A DNA stretch of 64,000 nt, from positions 8,968,318 through 9,032,317 of the forward strand of contig NC_058506.1 of the NCBI RefSeq assembly GCF_020382885.2, read 5' to 3'. The position numbers and the translations under genes are program-made. This DNA comes from Scatophagus argus (Eukaryota > Chordata > Actinopteri > Scatophagidae). Shown here piece by piece: positions 42,751-62,200 of this stretch. The notes below the pieces were generated by a model. That model saw only the letters and a list, made by a program, of their open reading frames with translations. It did no database searches and was not told where the DNA came from. How positions within the stretch are numbered: the stretch's first letter is position 1; each line of letters opens with the position of its first letter.

Positions 42751-45700
42751 TTAGGAGCCACACATCAGGCACTCATCTTTGTTTGCTAAGGAACAGACCA
42801 TGGCAGCAGTGTTCTGTTCTTTGGTCTCTTCTGCACTCTTGGTTGATTGGGCCTCCTTTAATTTCTCCTTGTTCAGGGTGAACTGAATGGGATTAGCAGC
42901 AGGCTTCGTCCGCAGGTAGTACATTCCAGTTTTCAGGCCCTGCAGAGGAAAAGACGGGCATTAAGAGACTCTTTCTTGGCTCTCTGGTGAATCAAGCTTG
43001 CATTTTCTCAGACCTGACTTACCAGTTTCCAACCATAGAAGTGCATGCTGGTCAGTTTGCCATAGTTCGGTTCAGCAATATGGATGTTCAGGGACTGACT
43101 CTGGTCAATGTAGGCGCCACGATCGGCTGCCATCTTGAGGACAGTCTTCTGCGAGATTTCCCACACGGTTTTATAAAGCTGCTTCAGATCATCAGGAATC
43201 TCCTCAATATCCTGTGGACAAGTGAAGGTGTCTTTAAATGTTGTATCACAAAAAAATAACAAATTTTAAATTATCGTAGCAATAATTTCATCCACTTATT
43301 AAGTGTGACCATGTACCTGTATGGACCCATTCTGAGCAATCAGCTGATTCTTCATTTTGTCACTCCAGAGTCCTCTTTCCGTGAGGTCCTTCAGCAGATG
43401 AGGATTCACAATCTACAGGAGAGGCAGAAAACACACTCAGGAACCTTTCCTTGTACGACTATGGAGACACAGCTCATGTATTCAGTGCTGACCTGAAACT
43501 CTCCTGAGAGGACTCTCCGGGTGTAGATATTACTGGTGTAGGCCTCAATGGACTCGTTGTTGCCCAGGATCTGGGCAGTGGAAGCTGTGGGCATAGGCGC
43601 CAAGAGCAGACTGTTCCTCACACCATGCCTGAGGACACACAGGGGAATGGAAGAGCTGAATCAGACATGAGCTACAATGTCTTCATACATTATATATGAC
43701 CCTGATGACATGAGAAATAACAAGGGAGACATTAAGGAAGACTTACTTGGCAATTTTCTCCTTCAGTGCTTTCCAGTCCCACAAATCTGTTGGGGTTTTA
43801 CCCCACATGTCATACTGAAGGATCTGGAACACAAAATTAGTTAGGATCAAACTGATAAACTGCACTCCAGGATGGGTTTGAGACATTGTGAAAACTGCTC
43901 ACCCCCTTGCTGACAGGAGAGCCAGAGTAGGTTTCATAAGGGCCGAACTCAGCAGCCAGCTCACAGCTGGCCTCCAGGGCAGCGTGGTAGATGGTCTCAA
44001 AGATCTGAATGTTGAGCAACTGGGCATCTGAGCTTTCAAATGGGTAACGCATAAGGATGAAGGCATCGGCCAGACCCTGCACTCCAATTCCAATTGGCCT
44101 ATTGCGCATGTTCGACCTTTCAGCCTGAAATTCAGGAAAGAGAAGCCCTTTGTTAACACACAGCATATAAGACCTGGCTATATGATTGAAAGAGAAGCAA
44201 CACCAGACAAGAAAGCAAACCTCAGGCACTGGGTAGTAGTTGATGTCAATAATCTTGTTCAGGTTCTTGACAATAACTTTGGTGACAGATGCAAGCTTTT
44301 TGAAGTCAAAACTCTTTTCTGGAGTCACATACATGTTGAGAGCAATAGATGCCAGGTTACACACAGCAACCTGAGTTGACGAAAGAACAAACCAAATTTA
44401 AAACAGGCCTTAAAAATAATGTAATGTTAACATTACAGAAACAAATTAAATTTATGGGGACCAATAAAATATTTCCCACCCCTCACCTCATCTTTGCTTG
44501 TGTACTCTACGATCTCTGTGCACAGATTGCTGGATTTGATGGTGCCCAGATTCTGTTGGTTGCTCTTCCTGTTACAGGCATCCTTGTAGAGCATGTATGG
44601 TGTACCGGTTTCTGTTTGAGACTCAATGATGGCATGCCACAACTGCTGAGCCTTCACCACACGTCTTGCCCTGCCCTCCTTCTCATATCTGAGGACGAAC
44701 AGGAGATAAAGGACAAGTAAGCACAGAGAAATGAGCGTTTGTTAAGAACAGTTGTTGTGCTGATCCTACCGAGTGTAGAGCTCCTCAAACTCCTCTCCCC
44801 AGCACTCATCTAATCCGGGACATTCATTGGGACACATTAAAGACCAGTCCTGCAAGAGAGGAGCAGTCAAGGATTTAGCAGGAGCATCAAACCCAGCAGA
44901 AAACACACTGTAGATTATAGAAAATAAAGCTCAGTTTAAACAGTGAGATTTGAGATTCCCTTTAAAATTCACCTGATTGCTTTCCACTCGCTTCATAAAG
45001 AGGTCTGGGATCCACAAGGCAAAGAACAGGTCTCTGGCCCTCTGCTCCTCTTTACCTGTGTTTTTCTTCAACTCTAAGAAGTCAAACACATCAGAATGCC
45101 ATGGCTCCAGGTACACCGCAAACGCCCCGGGTCTCTGAACATGTGAACACAGGGGGCAAGATGGTTAAACTAGAGGTGTCTCTCAAGCAGCAATGTCAAG
45201 CTCCATCACAGTGTGTGTTAGTCTTCACCTTGTTGCCACCCTGGTCAACATAGCGCGCTGTGTTGTTGTACACTCGAAGCATAGGAACCAGCCCATTGGA
45301 AGTACCATTAGTCTGAATAACAAGAATCACTGTTAAGTAACACACACACAAAATTAAATTGAAGCTAGTGTACTTATGCTTGATTTTAACCCCTGGGGTT
45401 TGCACTTTACTCACCCCAGCAATATAGCTCCCTGTTGCTCTGATGCAGCTAATTGCCAGTCCAATTCCACCAGCTGATTTGGAGATGAGAGCACACTGCT
45501 TCAGTGTGTCGTAAATACCATCGATGCTGTCGTCCTTCATGGATAACAAGAAACAACTGCAAAAACACCAAACAAATTAGATTAGGAGGGGAAAAAATCA
45601 AGTTTAAAATTAAAATATCAGATATTTGGTCAACTTTGGTTAGAGTCCTTACCTGGACAGCTGTGCCTTGTTGGTGCCAGCATTGAACAGAGTAGGTGAG

Positions 45701-47759
45701 GCATGGGTGAACCACTTCTCTGACAGCAGGTTGTAGGTCTCAATGGCTGCATCAATGTCTCTTTCATGAATCCCGACTGCCACTCGCATTAGCATGTGCT
45801 GGGGCCTCTCAGCAACTGCAGAAAAAGAGTTTCATTAGCAATTAAGGAATTAAAGACATCAAAGTAACGAATGATTTGACAGTGAGTCTCCGCACTCATA
45901 AATATGCTTCTGTAGAAGATGGAGGAAAAACAGCTCTCACCCTTTCCATTAATCTTCAACAAATATGACCGCTCAAGAGTCTGTTAGAGCAAAAGGACAA
46001 GTCAGTTTTATAATCCAAGTATGTGCATGAGATTTTAAAAGTAAAATGAAATAAAAATTACCTTAAAGCCAAAGAAGTTGTAAGAAAAGTCCCTGTCATA
46101 AATGATGGCAGAGTTGAGGCGCTGCAAAGAACGCAGGATATTAAATGTTAAAAAAAATGTCAAACAGTGACTGCAAACATTAACAAAATATCATCAAATG
46201 TGACTCACAGCCTTGTTTTCCATGACAATGTCGAGCAGCTCCTTGGAGATCATTGGGGAGTGATGTTTATTTAACGGGTTGACATAGTTGTACAGGTCTT
46301 CCATCACGTCTGCAAAAGCAAAAAGAATATAAAGTGTATTATCAGTACCAACCACTAACAACTAACTGCTTAAACAGTGTACAGCAATTCATGCCAGAGT
46401 TTCCTGTAAGGACAAATTCCAACAACATAATAAAAATATTAACATTAAATTAAAATTTTAAGGGAAAGGACTGGGGCCACTATTTCACACAGCCAATGCC
46501 CTATATGTTGCTTCATTAATGCTGTTATTTATTTCAATACAAAGTCACATTTATAAATACATTTACTACACAGACATGATCACACACCATGCAGTAGAAC
46601 AGTATATTTTTTTTATGGTAACTTGAAATTTATTCTCACCACTGAATACTTTCTTGGTCTCTTTGTGCAGGTTAGAAACAGCGATTCGTGCAGCCAGGAG
46701 TGCATAGTCAGGATGTTTAGTGGTGAGGGTGGCTGCAGTCTCGGCTGCCAGGGTGTCCAGCTCCACCGTGGTGACCCCACTGTACAGACCCTGGATCACC
46801 TTCATTGTAATCTGAGCCTGTAGATACATGGTTTACACATGATGGAATATCAGTGGATTGGTGTCTGCTAACAGTTTCACGTGATTACTTATTACATCTT
46901 TTGGTTTGAACTCACAGGGTCCACAAAGTCAGAATTGAGTCCATAGCAAAGCTTCTGGATGCGAGATGTAATTTTATCAAAGGTAACTCCCTCCTGGCGT
47001 CCGTCTGAAATGCAAAAGAAAACATTAGTTGACCTAAAACTTATTTGGTCAATATTTGATGTAAATTCTCGGGTCAGTTGATGAAAATGACTGCTGTGGT
47101 AAATACTCAAGAAATAACAGTGTCACAGCTGTCAGTTGGATTCATCCTATTGTTCAATCAAGTCGGCCAAAGCCCGCACTGAACACCTGTCAGACCAGTT
47201 ATCATGACAACAACAGAACATCTTGCTACTTCGCGCCATTAACACAGATACCAAATACATGAATATAAAAACTCTCTTCTTGCAGATTAATTACACAGAG
47301 AGTTATATGTCAGCTCCTTTACTCAGCAAGGAGAAAAGGAAAAAAAAGGTTCATACACCAAAAACTATAGAGCAAAATCCGGTCAACAAGCCTGGTAATT
47401 AATTTAAAGCTTTTTCGCTAAATGTTAACAAAATAGGCTCAACGTTAACATGCATTTGAAATAAAAACAAAACAGTCAAGAAACGAGCAAATGGGGAACA
47501 TAAAGTTATTTTTTGTCCTTTCATAACTCAGGTCTTTGTTTGCTGGCGGAAACGCAAAACACAAAGAAACAAATGACACACTTTAACACGACTGAGCTGT
47601 AGACTAAAGTGCAATATTCCATTGTAATATTAACAGCTATCAGAGCTTAGACACATTTTAAGAGTCTCACCTCTCTGTATCCTAACATTGCATTGTCCAA
47701 CAGTATTTAATAACAAAAACATTTAAGTTATCTACTGTACCTCTCTTAATCACATGCAT
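42751..47759 (-). CDS. rrm1: Ribonucleotide reductase large subunit M1
   Basis: Catalytic subunit of class Ia ribonucleotide reductase; with RRM2/p53R2 it reduces ribonucleoside diphosphates to dNTP precursors in the cytosol. Nineteen exons give 792 aa, the human length: 47741-47759, 46916-47004, 46640-46817, 46209-46309, 46062-46131, 45951-45980, 45653-45815, 45415-45556, 45229-45312, 44973-45134, 44770-44849, 44487-44688, 44221-44370, 43903-44124, 43747-43823, 43493-43628, 43317-43412, 43023-43211, 42751-42939. Catalytic features: Cys in [12 protein letters not shown]-x-C-x-E in SNLCTEIV, the second redox Cys in AVCNLAS, the radical-path tyrosine pair in GMYYLRT, and the C-terminal CLMCGS shuttle. 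The N-terminal ATP-cone starts MHVIKRDGRQEGV. The tiny first exon holds six codons plus one base. It is divergent from rnf121. Confidence 0.98.
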
Positions 47760-48690
47760 GTTGGCAACAAAGCAACTGGTTTCCAAACGCAGCAGTTGTT
47801 GATGTTATATTGGCACCAAGGCGAAAAAAAACTACTGGCTACTGGATAAAGTTTTAATCGCTGGTTATTACGCTGTGAGAATAATCGATTGACACTGTTG
47901 AATCTCAAACTGAGAGCGCCAACAATCCACAAGCCAGTTACACTGCATTGTGTCAGCAGCTCAGCCAATCAGATAAGACTTTTAAACCAATCACAGCAGC
48001 TTCCGGTTATCGGTTCCAGGCAAAATCTGGCGGGACATTTCCTAAACATGTAATTATCTTTATTTCAGCAGCAAGACTGTCTACTGTGTTGCAAAAGGCA
48101 AATTATAATGGCACTACATTAGCCACATATGGATGATACTTAACTCACAAACAAAGTGTGATGTGGCTCACAAAATGTAACGCCTCATATCTACATAAAT
48201 ACATTTTAGGTTATATTAATACACCAACTCTGCAATATAAACATAATACTAAGAAGACTATATACCATGTGTCATATTCCACGAAGGAAAGATATTAAAG
48301 CAGTACACGTGGGGTGACGCTCACAATAAAAATGTTATAATCATTAGCAAATTTCATTATCACTGAACGAGATGCACATTCTTGAAATGTATAAACAATG
48401 AAGTTTTATTAGTGATTTGTTAGTATAATCACAGTAAGTAAACACAGGCGAGACTTCAGGAAACACTGCAGTGTATTTTAGAGGGAAATATTTCGCAATC
48501 AAATTTTGACACGAAGTAGTTCTACCCACAAACAACTATGTTCGACTCGTTTAAAGCGCGTATTGTTATTTGACCTACTTTAGGTCCGAACTTTATTTTG
48601 AAGAGGAAAAAACCAACAAGACAGGATGTGACCGTCTTACGTTTGCTGCTAATGCTAATGGACCCGGAACGGTAAAGCAGCACTCCGAAG
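47760..48690. promoter_or_regulatory. Divergent rrm1/rnf121 promoter region with CCAAT boxes and E2F-like site
   Basis: 931 bases separate the two start codons, so promoters are back to back. Upstream of rrm1 lie CCAAT boxes at 47965-47969 and 47987-47991, the second just after a TTTAAA that resembles a CHR element. TCTGGCGGGA (GGCGGGA at 48029-48035) is one mismatch from the E2F consensus. CCAAT/NF-Y plus E2F is a usual layout for S-phase genes and suits rrm1. No TATA box is evident at a suitable distance. Function is inferred from motifs only. Confidence 0.5.
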
Positions 48691-55489
<6,799 letters not shown>

Positions 55490-57158
55490 CCCGTGACTGT
55501 CGGAAATGGACATGCACGCCATGTGGGGAAGATATGCACTGGCTCAAAAGACTGAGGGCCTAACATTGAACTAAAACACCAATAAAAAGTGTCTATACTT
55601 TTGTATATATTTATAGGCACATGTTATGTGTATTTACAGTTTATTTGAATTTTATTGGTAATCTGAATTTGGATATCTGTCAGTTTCCCAGGATTTGCTT
55701 CACACATCTGAATAACTGGTTTGTGCATCTTCTGGCCTAGTAAAACAGTTGTCAAAATCATTAGAGAGGTGCTTTTTATCACTAATTTATGTCTTAAGAG
55801 TTTGTTAATACTTAGTTAAAGGATCTTATTGGAGTTTGTCATCCTCATGAGTAATAAAAAATGGAAATCAACATATGTAATCACTCCCTGTGCCTCCAAA
55901 ATACACAGATGTCCAGACTTCCATTTCGTCATTTAATGTACATGCAGCTGCTTGGCTTGCCCTTCACATTTTGAACTTGTGACCTGACAGTTTGCTAAGT
56001 ACTGGCAGTCATGCGTCATGTGAGAAGAGACCTCATCATGAGGGAAGAAGTGCTAATCGTACTTACATGGAGGACTCATAGAGTGCTTGTTAAGATGGAA
56101 CTTTTAATATTACCTGATTTCAAAATGTCCACATTGTTTTCATATACACTCATCCTTACCAACTGGCAAAACAGTCTTGTTTGTTCTGACCTTTACCACT
56201 CATACAGTAATTCCCTTCATTAAGTTTGCATAGTCTACCAAACCAGGTCTTCTGTTTTCGCCCACACAGTTTGTATGTAAAGGGTCAGTTCACCTAAATT
56301 GCAAGAAGACAAGTTCTGTGTAGCATTGAAAAGACGTTGACCTTGGGAAACTTCATTCTTTCTGTGGAACTTTATTTGGTTTCTGAAGTGACACATTTCT
56401 GCTGACAGTTTTAAGTCTCATTTTTTCAGTGCTGTTCACAACACTGTCATTTAGGTCACCTCCATCGTATTGTGATGGGAGCCGAGATCTCAAAAGGTTG
56501 ATGGAAAAAAGGCCTGGCCAAAAAAAGCCAGGTGTCTACATGACCAGGTACTGCTGGCTGGAGGTTGGTGAGGAAAACATGTTTTTTTGTAATTTTGGTG
56601 AACTTCAACTGACCTGAAGTACACAAAAAAAACACTGACAGTTCAAACTAAAAGACAAACATCCTGGAATGATCCTTTAACTTGGTGAGAGTGCTGATCG
56701 TGCCAGTATTATTTTTTTTGTAATTCACGTCCCTTTATGTGTGGATTTTCTAGTCGAAAGTGGCTGGAGGGTGATGGTCAGGTAGTACAGACCTCTTTTT
56801 CTTGAACCCCTACCAGTTCACACAGTTAAGGGACAAGTCGAACATAATCATTTTGTTTTGCTGTCATTGTTTTTGATCCAAGATCAGTTGAATAAATGTC
56901 ACATGGTTGAAATTGTGTGTAAATATTTTATCCATTCATCCTAAAGCCAAATTCATCAGATGACATTATACATTGACACAAGTGGAGCTCTGAATGATTC
57001 AGCATGCTTGATTTATGTAATCATAACGTGTGTGTCAACAATGAAATGAGAACATGATACATATTGAGTGGGCGAAGGGGAAGTGAATTGTGTGTGTGTA
57101 TATATATTGTGACCCGGATGGCAGACAACAGCATGAATCTCTCACTGGAGGAGTCAGT
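55490..57158. other. rnf121 3' UTR and rnf121-il18bp intergenic region
   Basis: The rnf121 AATAAA is at 55581-55586. The rest is AT-rich, with TG/TA simple sequence near 57090-57110. GGAAGTGAAT at 57079-57088, about 70 bases before the il18bp ATG, is one base from an ETS/IRF composite element (GGAANNGAAA), which would suit an interferon-induced gene but is weak evidence. I see no coding exon. Confidence 0.45.
55581..55586 (+). terminator. rnf121: Poly(A) signal of rnf121
   Basis: AATAAA lies 92 bases after the rnf121 stop and is followed by GT-rich sequence (AAGTGTCTATACTTTTGT), as expected of a cleavage region. Confidence 0.65.
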
Positions 57159-58063
57159 ATGAAGCTGTCATCTGTTGTCAAAGGTAATAACACTAAGACC
57201 AACCCATTTTCACTATATTGTGGCCTTGGTTGTGAACATGTTGTGTTTCTGCTTTAGCTTTAGGATCTCTATGTCTGCTGCTTGCAGATGGCTTTCCAGG
57301 TACAGTATGTTTCATGAGTGACAGTTTTATTTTTTTGGTAATGAGACATTTTTTGTGCTAACCTAAATTTGCTCTTCAGTTTCTGAGGATGAATCTCCCA
57401 AGATCATTGGGCCGCATCGTGTCCAGATAAAAGCTCGTCCAGGTAATGCACAGAAAGGACCAAATTCTCTCACGTGTTTTCAGATGTTCACAGCTAGGAG
57501 AGCTTGTTAAAGGTTATAGCTAAGGATTTTTTTTTGTGAAGTGACCTTAAAGGGTTCCTGTACATATAGCAGAGCTGTACCGTGACTGTGCATGATGAGT
57601 CTCGATGTATTCTGCCTCGCAGGAGAGCAGCTGTTTCTTCACTGTGAAGCATTTGCAAATTGTGAAGCTGATCAGACAGTCATCTACTGGCTCATCAATG
57701 GTTCTTTCCCTGAAGATACGCCCAGCAGTGGCAGAATAGTCGAATCAGAGGAGTGAGTTTCAATTTTAATGGAAATTACCTTAATACAGTATGAATTCTG
57801 AACTGATCCTAAAAACAACTTCCGACTGAGCTGGAATGACTGCTTGTTTTAGATTCACTTTGGAGGATGGTGCCATCATACAGAGGAGTTTGCTGTTGAA
57901 GAATGTCACATCAGAGGACCTCAAATCTATCTTTACTTGTGTTGTGACAAATGCTGTTGGAACAGTCCAAAAGTACACAACCTTAGCAGCAATGCGTAAC
58001 GATTGCAAAGTTGGGAAAAAAAAGGCAACACTGAATGTTATTGCAGTTAAAAAAAAAAACTGA
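57159..58063 (+). CDS. il18bp: Interleukin-18-binding protein
   Basis: A secreted decoy that binds IL-18 and blocks IL-18 receptor signalling. Five exons (57159-57183, 57258-57299, 57380-57442, 57623-57752, 57853-58063) give 156 aa. The N-terminus has a signal peptide (hydrophobic GSLCLLLADG after a lysine). One Ig-like domain follows: first cysteine in FLHCEAF, core IYWLINGSF, second cysteine in IFTCVVTN. Human IL18BP has the corresponding LYWLGNGSF and NFSCVL, and only one Ig domain, which separates it from IL1R2 with three. NGS and NVT are N-glycosylation sequons. The tail is basic (KKKN). Position next to rnf121 is the same as in mammals and supports the call. Its 3' neighbour is a convergent NLR gene. 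Confidence 0.9.
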
Positions 58064-59216
58064 AATTCTCTGAGCCATGTATTGCTTACAAGCTAACTCA
58101 TATTTGATGTGACTTTACATTTATGTTATACTGCTGGATGCAAAAACTATGCTGAAAAACAGCCCAAATTTACAAAACTTCAGGTGCATGTGGTTCTACA
58201 GGGAGCTGCCCCTCAGTGAGACCAAGAGTGGTACAATGTAAAACACAACTCCTTCTGATCCACTGGGATCCGCAGTGCTGTTAAACAACTCCTGGCAGAA
58301 ATTTAATGCAGCGGTGATAAAGTCCAGGGGCAGCATTTCATGTGGAACTGACTTGTCCCTTTGTCTAAATTACTTTTAGATGCCTCTACAATACAAAGAA
58401 ACTGTCTTTTGGCTGCAGAATACAGAGATAGCATAACATGTAATTGCTAAGCTTTTTTTGCACATACTTGTGTATTACTCTAGCGTCTGTGTTTGCTGGT
58501 GATAAGCCATCTAAAATATACTCCATAGTAAGACAAAGTCGAATCACGGTGCTGATGGATCCTTGTTGTGATTTCCTTAGAGTTGAATTGTTTCATTTAT
58601 TTCAAACAGGTGACTTTTCACCAAATACTTTGCAGGATAAATATTAACAGAACTGCAGCTCTTCAGTCTGATTAATGCACTGCACACCAAAACATGAATG
58701 TAAACAGCCAACAAGCAATAATAATAGATAAAACTTAAAAGTGCAAAATAGTTAGAAAAAAAAATAGTTTTTTTTTTTTTTTAGATCAGATCAATAGTGC
58801 TTATGAATTACTGTCTTATTAATATAGCTCAGACATTCTTTGAAGGGATTTTAAGACTAAGACATAAGAAGCACAAATGGAAGATGAACTAGCAATACAA
58901 TCAACAATTAATAGTCTATCAAAAATCTTTGATTGCATATTAATTGTATAAAAACAGAAAAATAAATCCATATTAACACACACTGAAACACACAATCCCC
59001 ATTCCCCTAAAAGACTCTATTTCCACATCTGTATTCTTTGGTTTCAGTGTAATTTCAGAGTAGATTATGTTTGGCTCTAAGTTTTCATTGGTGCATACGT
59101 TCTACAAACAGAAAACATGTTTGTTCATCAGGGCAGACACATGTCTTAAACAAGTCCTCCTCCTCCTCCTCCTCAATGGAATCCTTGATGGTTGTTTAGT
59201 GTCAAAAAGATTTTGC
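58064..59216. other. Convergent il18bp/NLR intergenic region
   Basis: AT-rich 3' flanks of two convergent genes. A (TCC)n run at 59156-59175 lies just beyond the NLR stop codon. Nothing coding is supported here. Confidence 0.5.
59156..59175. repeat. (TCC)n microsatellite
   Basis: About seven TCC/CTC triplets in the presumed 3' UTR of the NLR gene. On the transcript strand it reads GAG/GGA repeats. Confidence 0.9.
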
Positions 59217-62200
59217 TCAGCGTTGAAAAGAGTCTGATGAACTGGGGGCCGCCTCTGCATCGCACACACCCAGCTCTTCCAGGCAACGTTGCAAGTTGCC
59301 ATTTCTGCCAGGATACTGATTTTCTGTGATCTTCCTCCTGATGAGTGCAGCAGCATCTTCAGTGAATGTTGGCCACTTTGCAGAAGAGTTGCAGAATGGT
59401 TGGAGAAGTTCTAGATTGGTCTTAACTGCCATTCCAAATAGGAAACGCAGGAAAATGTCCAGTTTGCCGTCGTCACACAGCAGGCTTCTTTCCACAGCGC
59501 TCCTGTACAGCTCCATCACCTTGTGCCCCTTCAACATCCCGATTAACCTGTGTTTCCTTTGGTGGTCAAAAATGTTCTTCCCCTGATTGCTAAAGGAGAG
59601 AAATGCATAAAGGGCAGCCAGGTACTCCTGCATGGTGGGGTGGATAAAGCTGAGAACTTTCTCTTGATGCAAGACAAATGGCTTTGTGATGTACTGTGTG
59701 CACAGGCCACTGTTAATCACTGCCTCTACGTCGTTGATTCCAACCTCTTTCCAGTCGTACCTGGTAATCTTGAACTGGCCTTGTTCAAGCATGTTGAAAG
59801 CCAGCTTTCCGAGTTTCATGAGGAAGTCTCTCTCTTTATCTATGCTACGATCTGGAGCTCTGAATTTGCGAAGCCGACACAAGAGTGCAAGCAGCAGCTT
59901 AGTGTACAGGTAGGTGATGCTCCTGGGCAGCTTTGCCCGCGTCCCATGCTCTTTAAAAATGCGCTCGTACTCATTAGCCACCAGTGAGCAAAACAAGGGT
60001 AGGTGGCACATGATGCGGAGGGTTTTGAAAGAGTTGATATGCGCAATAACTCGAGCTGCTAGATCTGAGTCCCGAAATCTCTTCTTGAAGTACTCATCCT
60101 TTTCAGGGTCACGGAAACCACACACATCTATCTCTTTGTACGGCGTATCCCAAGGAACGTAACGCTTTACTTGCGGACGAGAAGTGACCACGAATAGGCC
60201 GCGGTAGAGCAGCCTTCCTCTGAGGAGATTGACCACGATGGTGTTCAGGGTGCCAGTATCAGTGTGGTCACTAAGAAGCTCAGTGTTATGAAAGTCAAGC
60301 TTCCCACTGTACTCATCAAGGCCGTCAAAGATAAACATTATTTTGCAGTCTTGGCTTTGGTAATCCTCATCCCTCAGTTTTTTTGTTGCTGGGTAGAGTG
60401 TCTGTATGATGTTCAACAGGGAGATCTTAGAACCCTCAAACTGTTTGAGTTCTCTGAACGTCAACGGAAACAAGAAAGACACGTGCTGATGGGACCGCTC
60501 TTCAATCCAGTCGAGGACTAATTTTCTGACCGCCATAGACTTCCCTGAGCCTGCGACTCCAATGATCAGCAAAAGCTTTATGTTTGAGCACTCCAGCTTT
60601 TCCACACTGAAAATATCCGTAGTAGAGAGCAGTTCCCCTGCTTCCCGGTTGCTGTCCAGCTTTTCTATTGTCATGACCTCATGTTCAATATTTGGGCCAT
60701 TATCACACGTTGAAGTTATGTAGAGCTCAGTGAAGACATCATCAACGGGCCTCTTCTCTCCTTGCATGGCTGAATCATCACATGCGTCGCCGTATGTCCT
60801 CTTCAGAATCTCACATAAATCGTGACGTACTTCATCTGAAAAATAAAAAATGTGCATGTAAATATGTGTAAGATTATCTAATTTGTTTCGAACTGGGTAT
60901 ATAAGCTCCATAACATGACTCACAATTATTTTGTGACTATTTATCAGTTTTCAGTGTTTATATTTGGTATGTCTTTACTAACTTGGAAACCAGACTGTAA
61001 TTAACATGAATTACAGAGGGTGTATCTGCTACATAAATGAAAGAAATGTCATCTTTTTCAATCATCCTCTTCACTTTTAATTTTAATTTTTAATTTAATT
61101 TAAATTACTTTATTAATCCCAAGCTGGGAAATTACTTCTCTGCATTCAACCCATCACTGATTGAAACACGCAACATGCAACATGCAACATGCAACATGCA
61201 GTGAAACAAACAGGAGCAGTGGGCTGCATCAAGTGCCTGGGGAGCATATATTGGGGGGTTAAGTGCCTTGCTCAAGGGCACATCAGCCGGCTAATGGGGG
61301 GGAGAGACATTATCATTCCACCACACTCAAATTTTTCCTGCCTGTCACAAGCCGCTTCTCCAACCTCTAGGCCACGGCTGCCCCCGTGGCATTTTCTTAC
61401 CGGTTCGGTGACCTAAATTATAACCAAACCAGTTCTTTTAACCTGTTCTGACAATAAGTTTTTTTCTGCCTCCTCCTGCCTCGTAGGCCCATTTATTAAG
61501 GCACTTCTGACTGGGTGACATTTAATGACATCAGCGTGATCAAACTAAAAGCAGCTCTTTCGACTGTTATCTCCTTTGCCATGTGCAAATATAATATCCA
61601 CCCCTTTCGTTGAGATTACATTAACAGTAACTAGCCATTTAACACATTAAGAAGCTTACTTACTTCTGAGGCACAAAGTCTGGAGATAATTGACCATCTG
61701 CTTTTGCCCAATTTCCTCAAGGAGGGTTTTGGTGATCTGCAAAGATACCTCCAGGTCGTAACACTCAAGCAGCCGGTCCACAAGATCCACCATGTCCATG
61801 CCTTGGGGAGGAGTGTTGAACGACTGTGGGTAGCGCTTCCACAGCATCATCTTGAATGTCTTAATGTCCTGCTTGGACAACTTCCCAAGGGTTTTAGAAA
61901 TAGCCTGATTTCAAAGGAAGGATAAGATACAGTGATGTCACTTTCAACTAAACAGTGTGTTTTGTTTTGTTTATTTTATTCTTGAAAATTGATTACTGAC
62001 CTTAAAAGTGAATGCCACTGTCAGAGAGGGATGCTTAATCTCAGCTGAATCTTTGATTAACTCAGGTGTGTCAGAAAGCTCTGAGACGACCTCATCATTG
62101 CTTTTTGCCCTGGTGAGGCAACAGTGCAGAGATTTAAACATATTTTAGTAACCATCTCTTATATATTCACACACACTAACACGCCTAAGTGCCATGTCTC

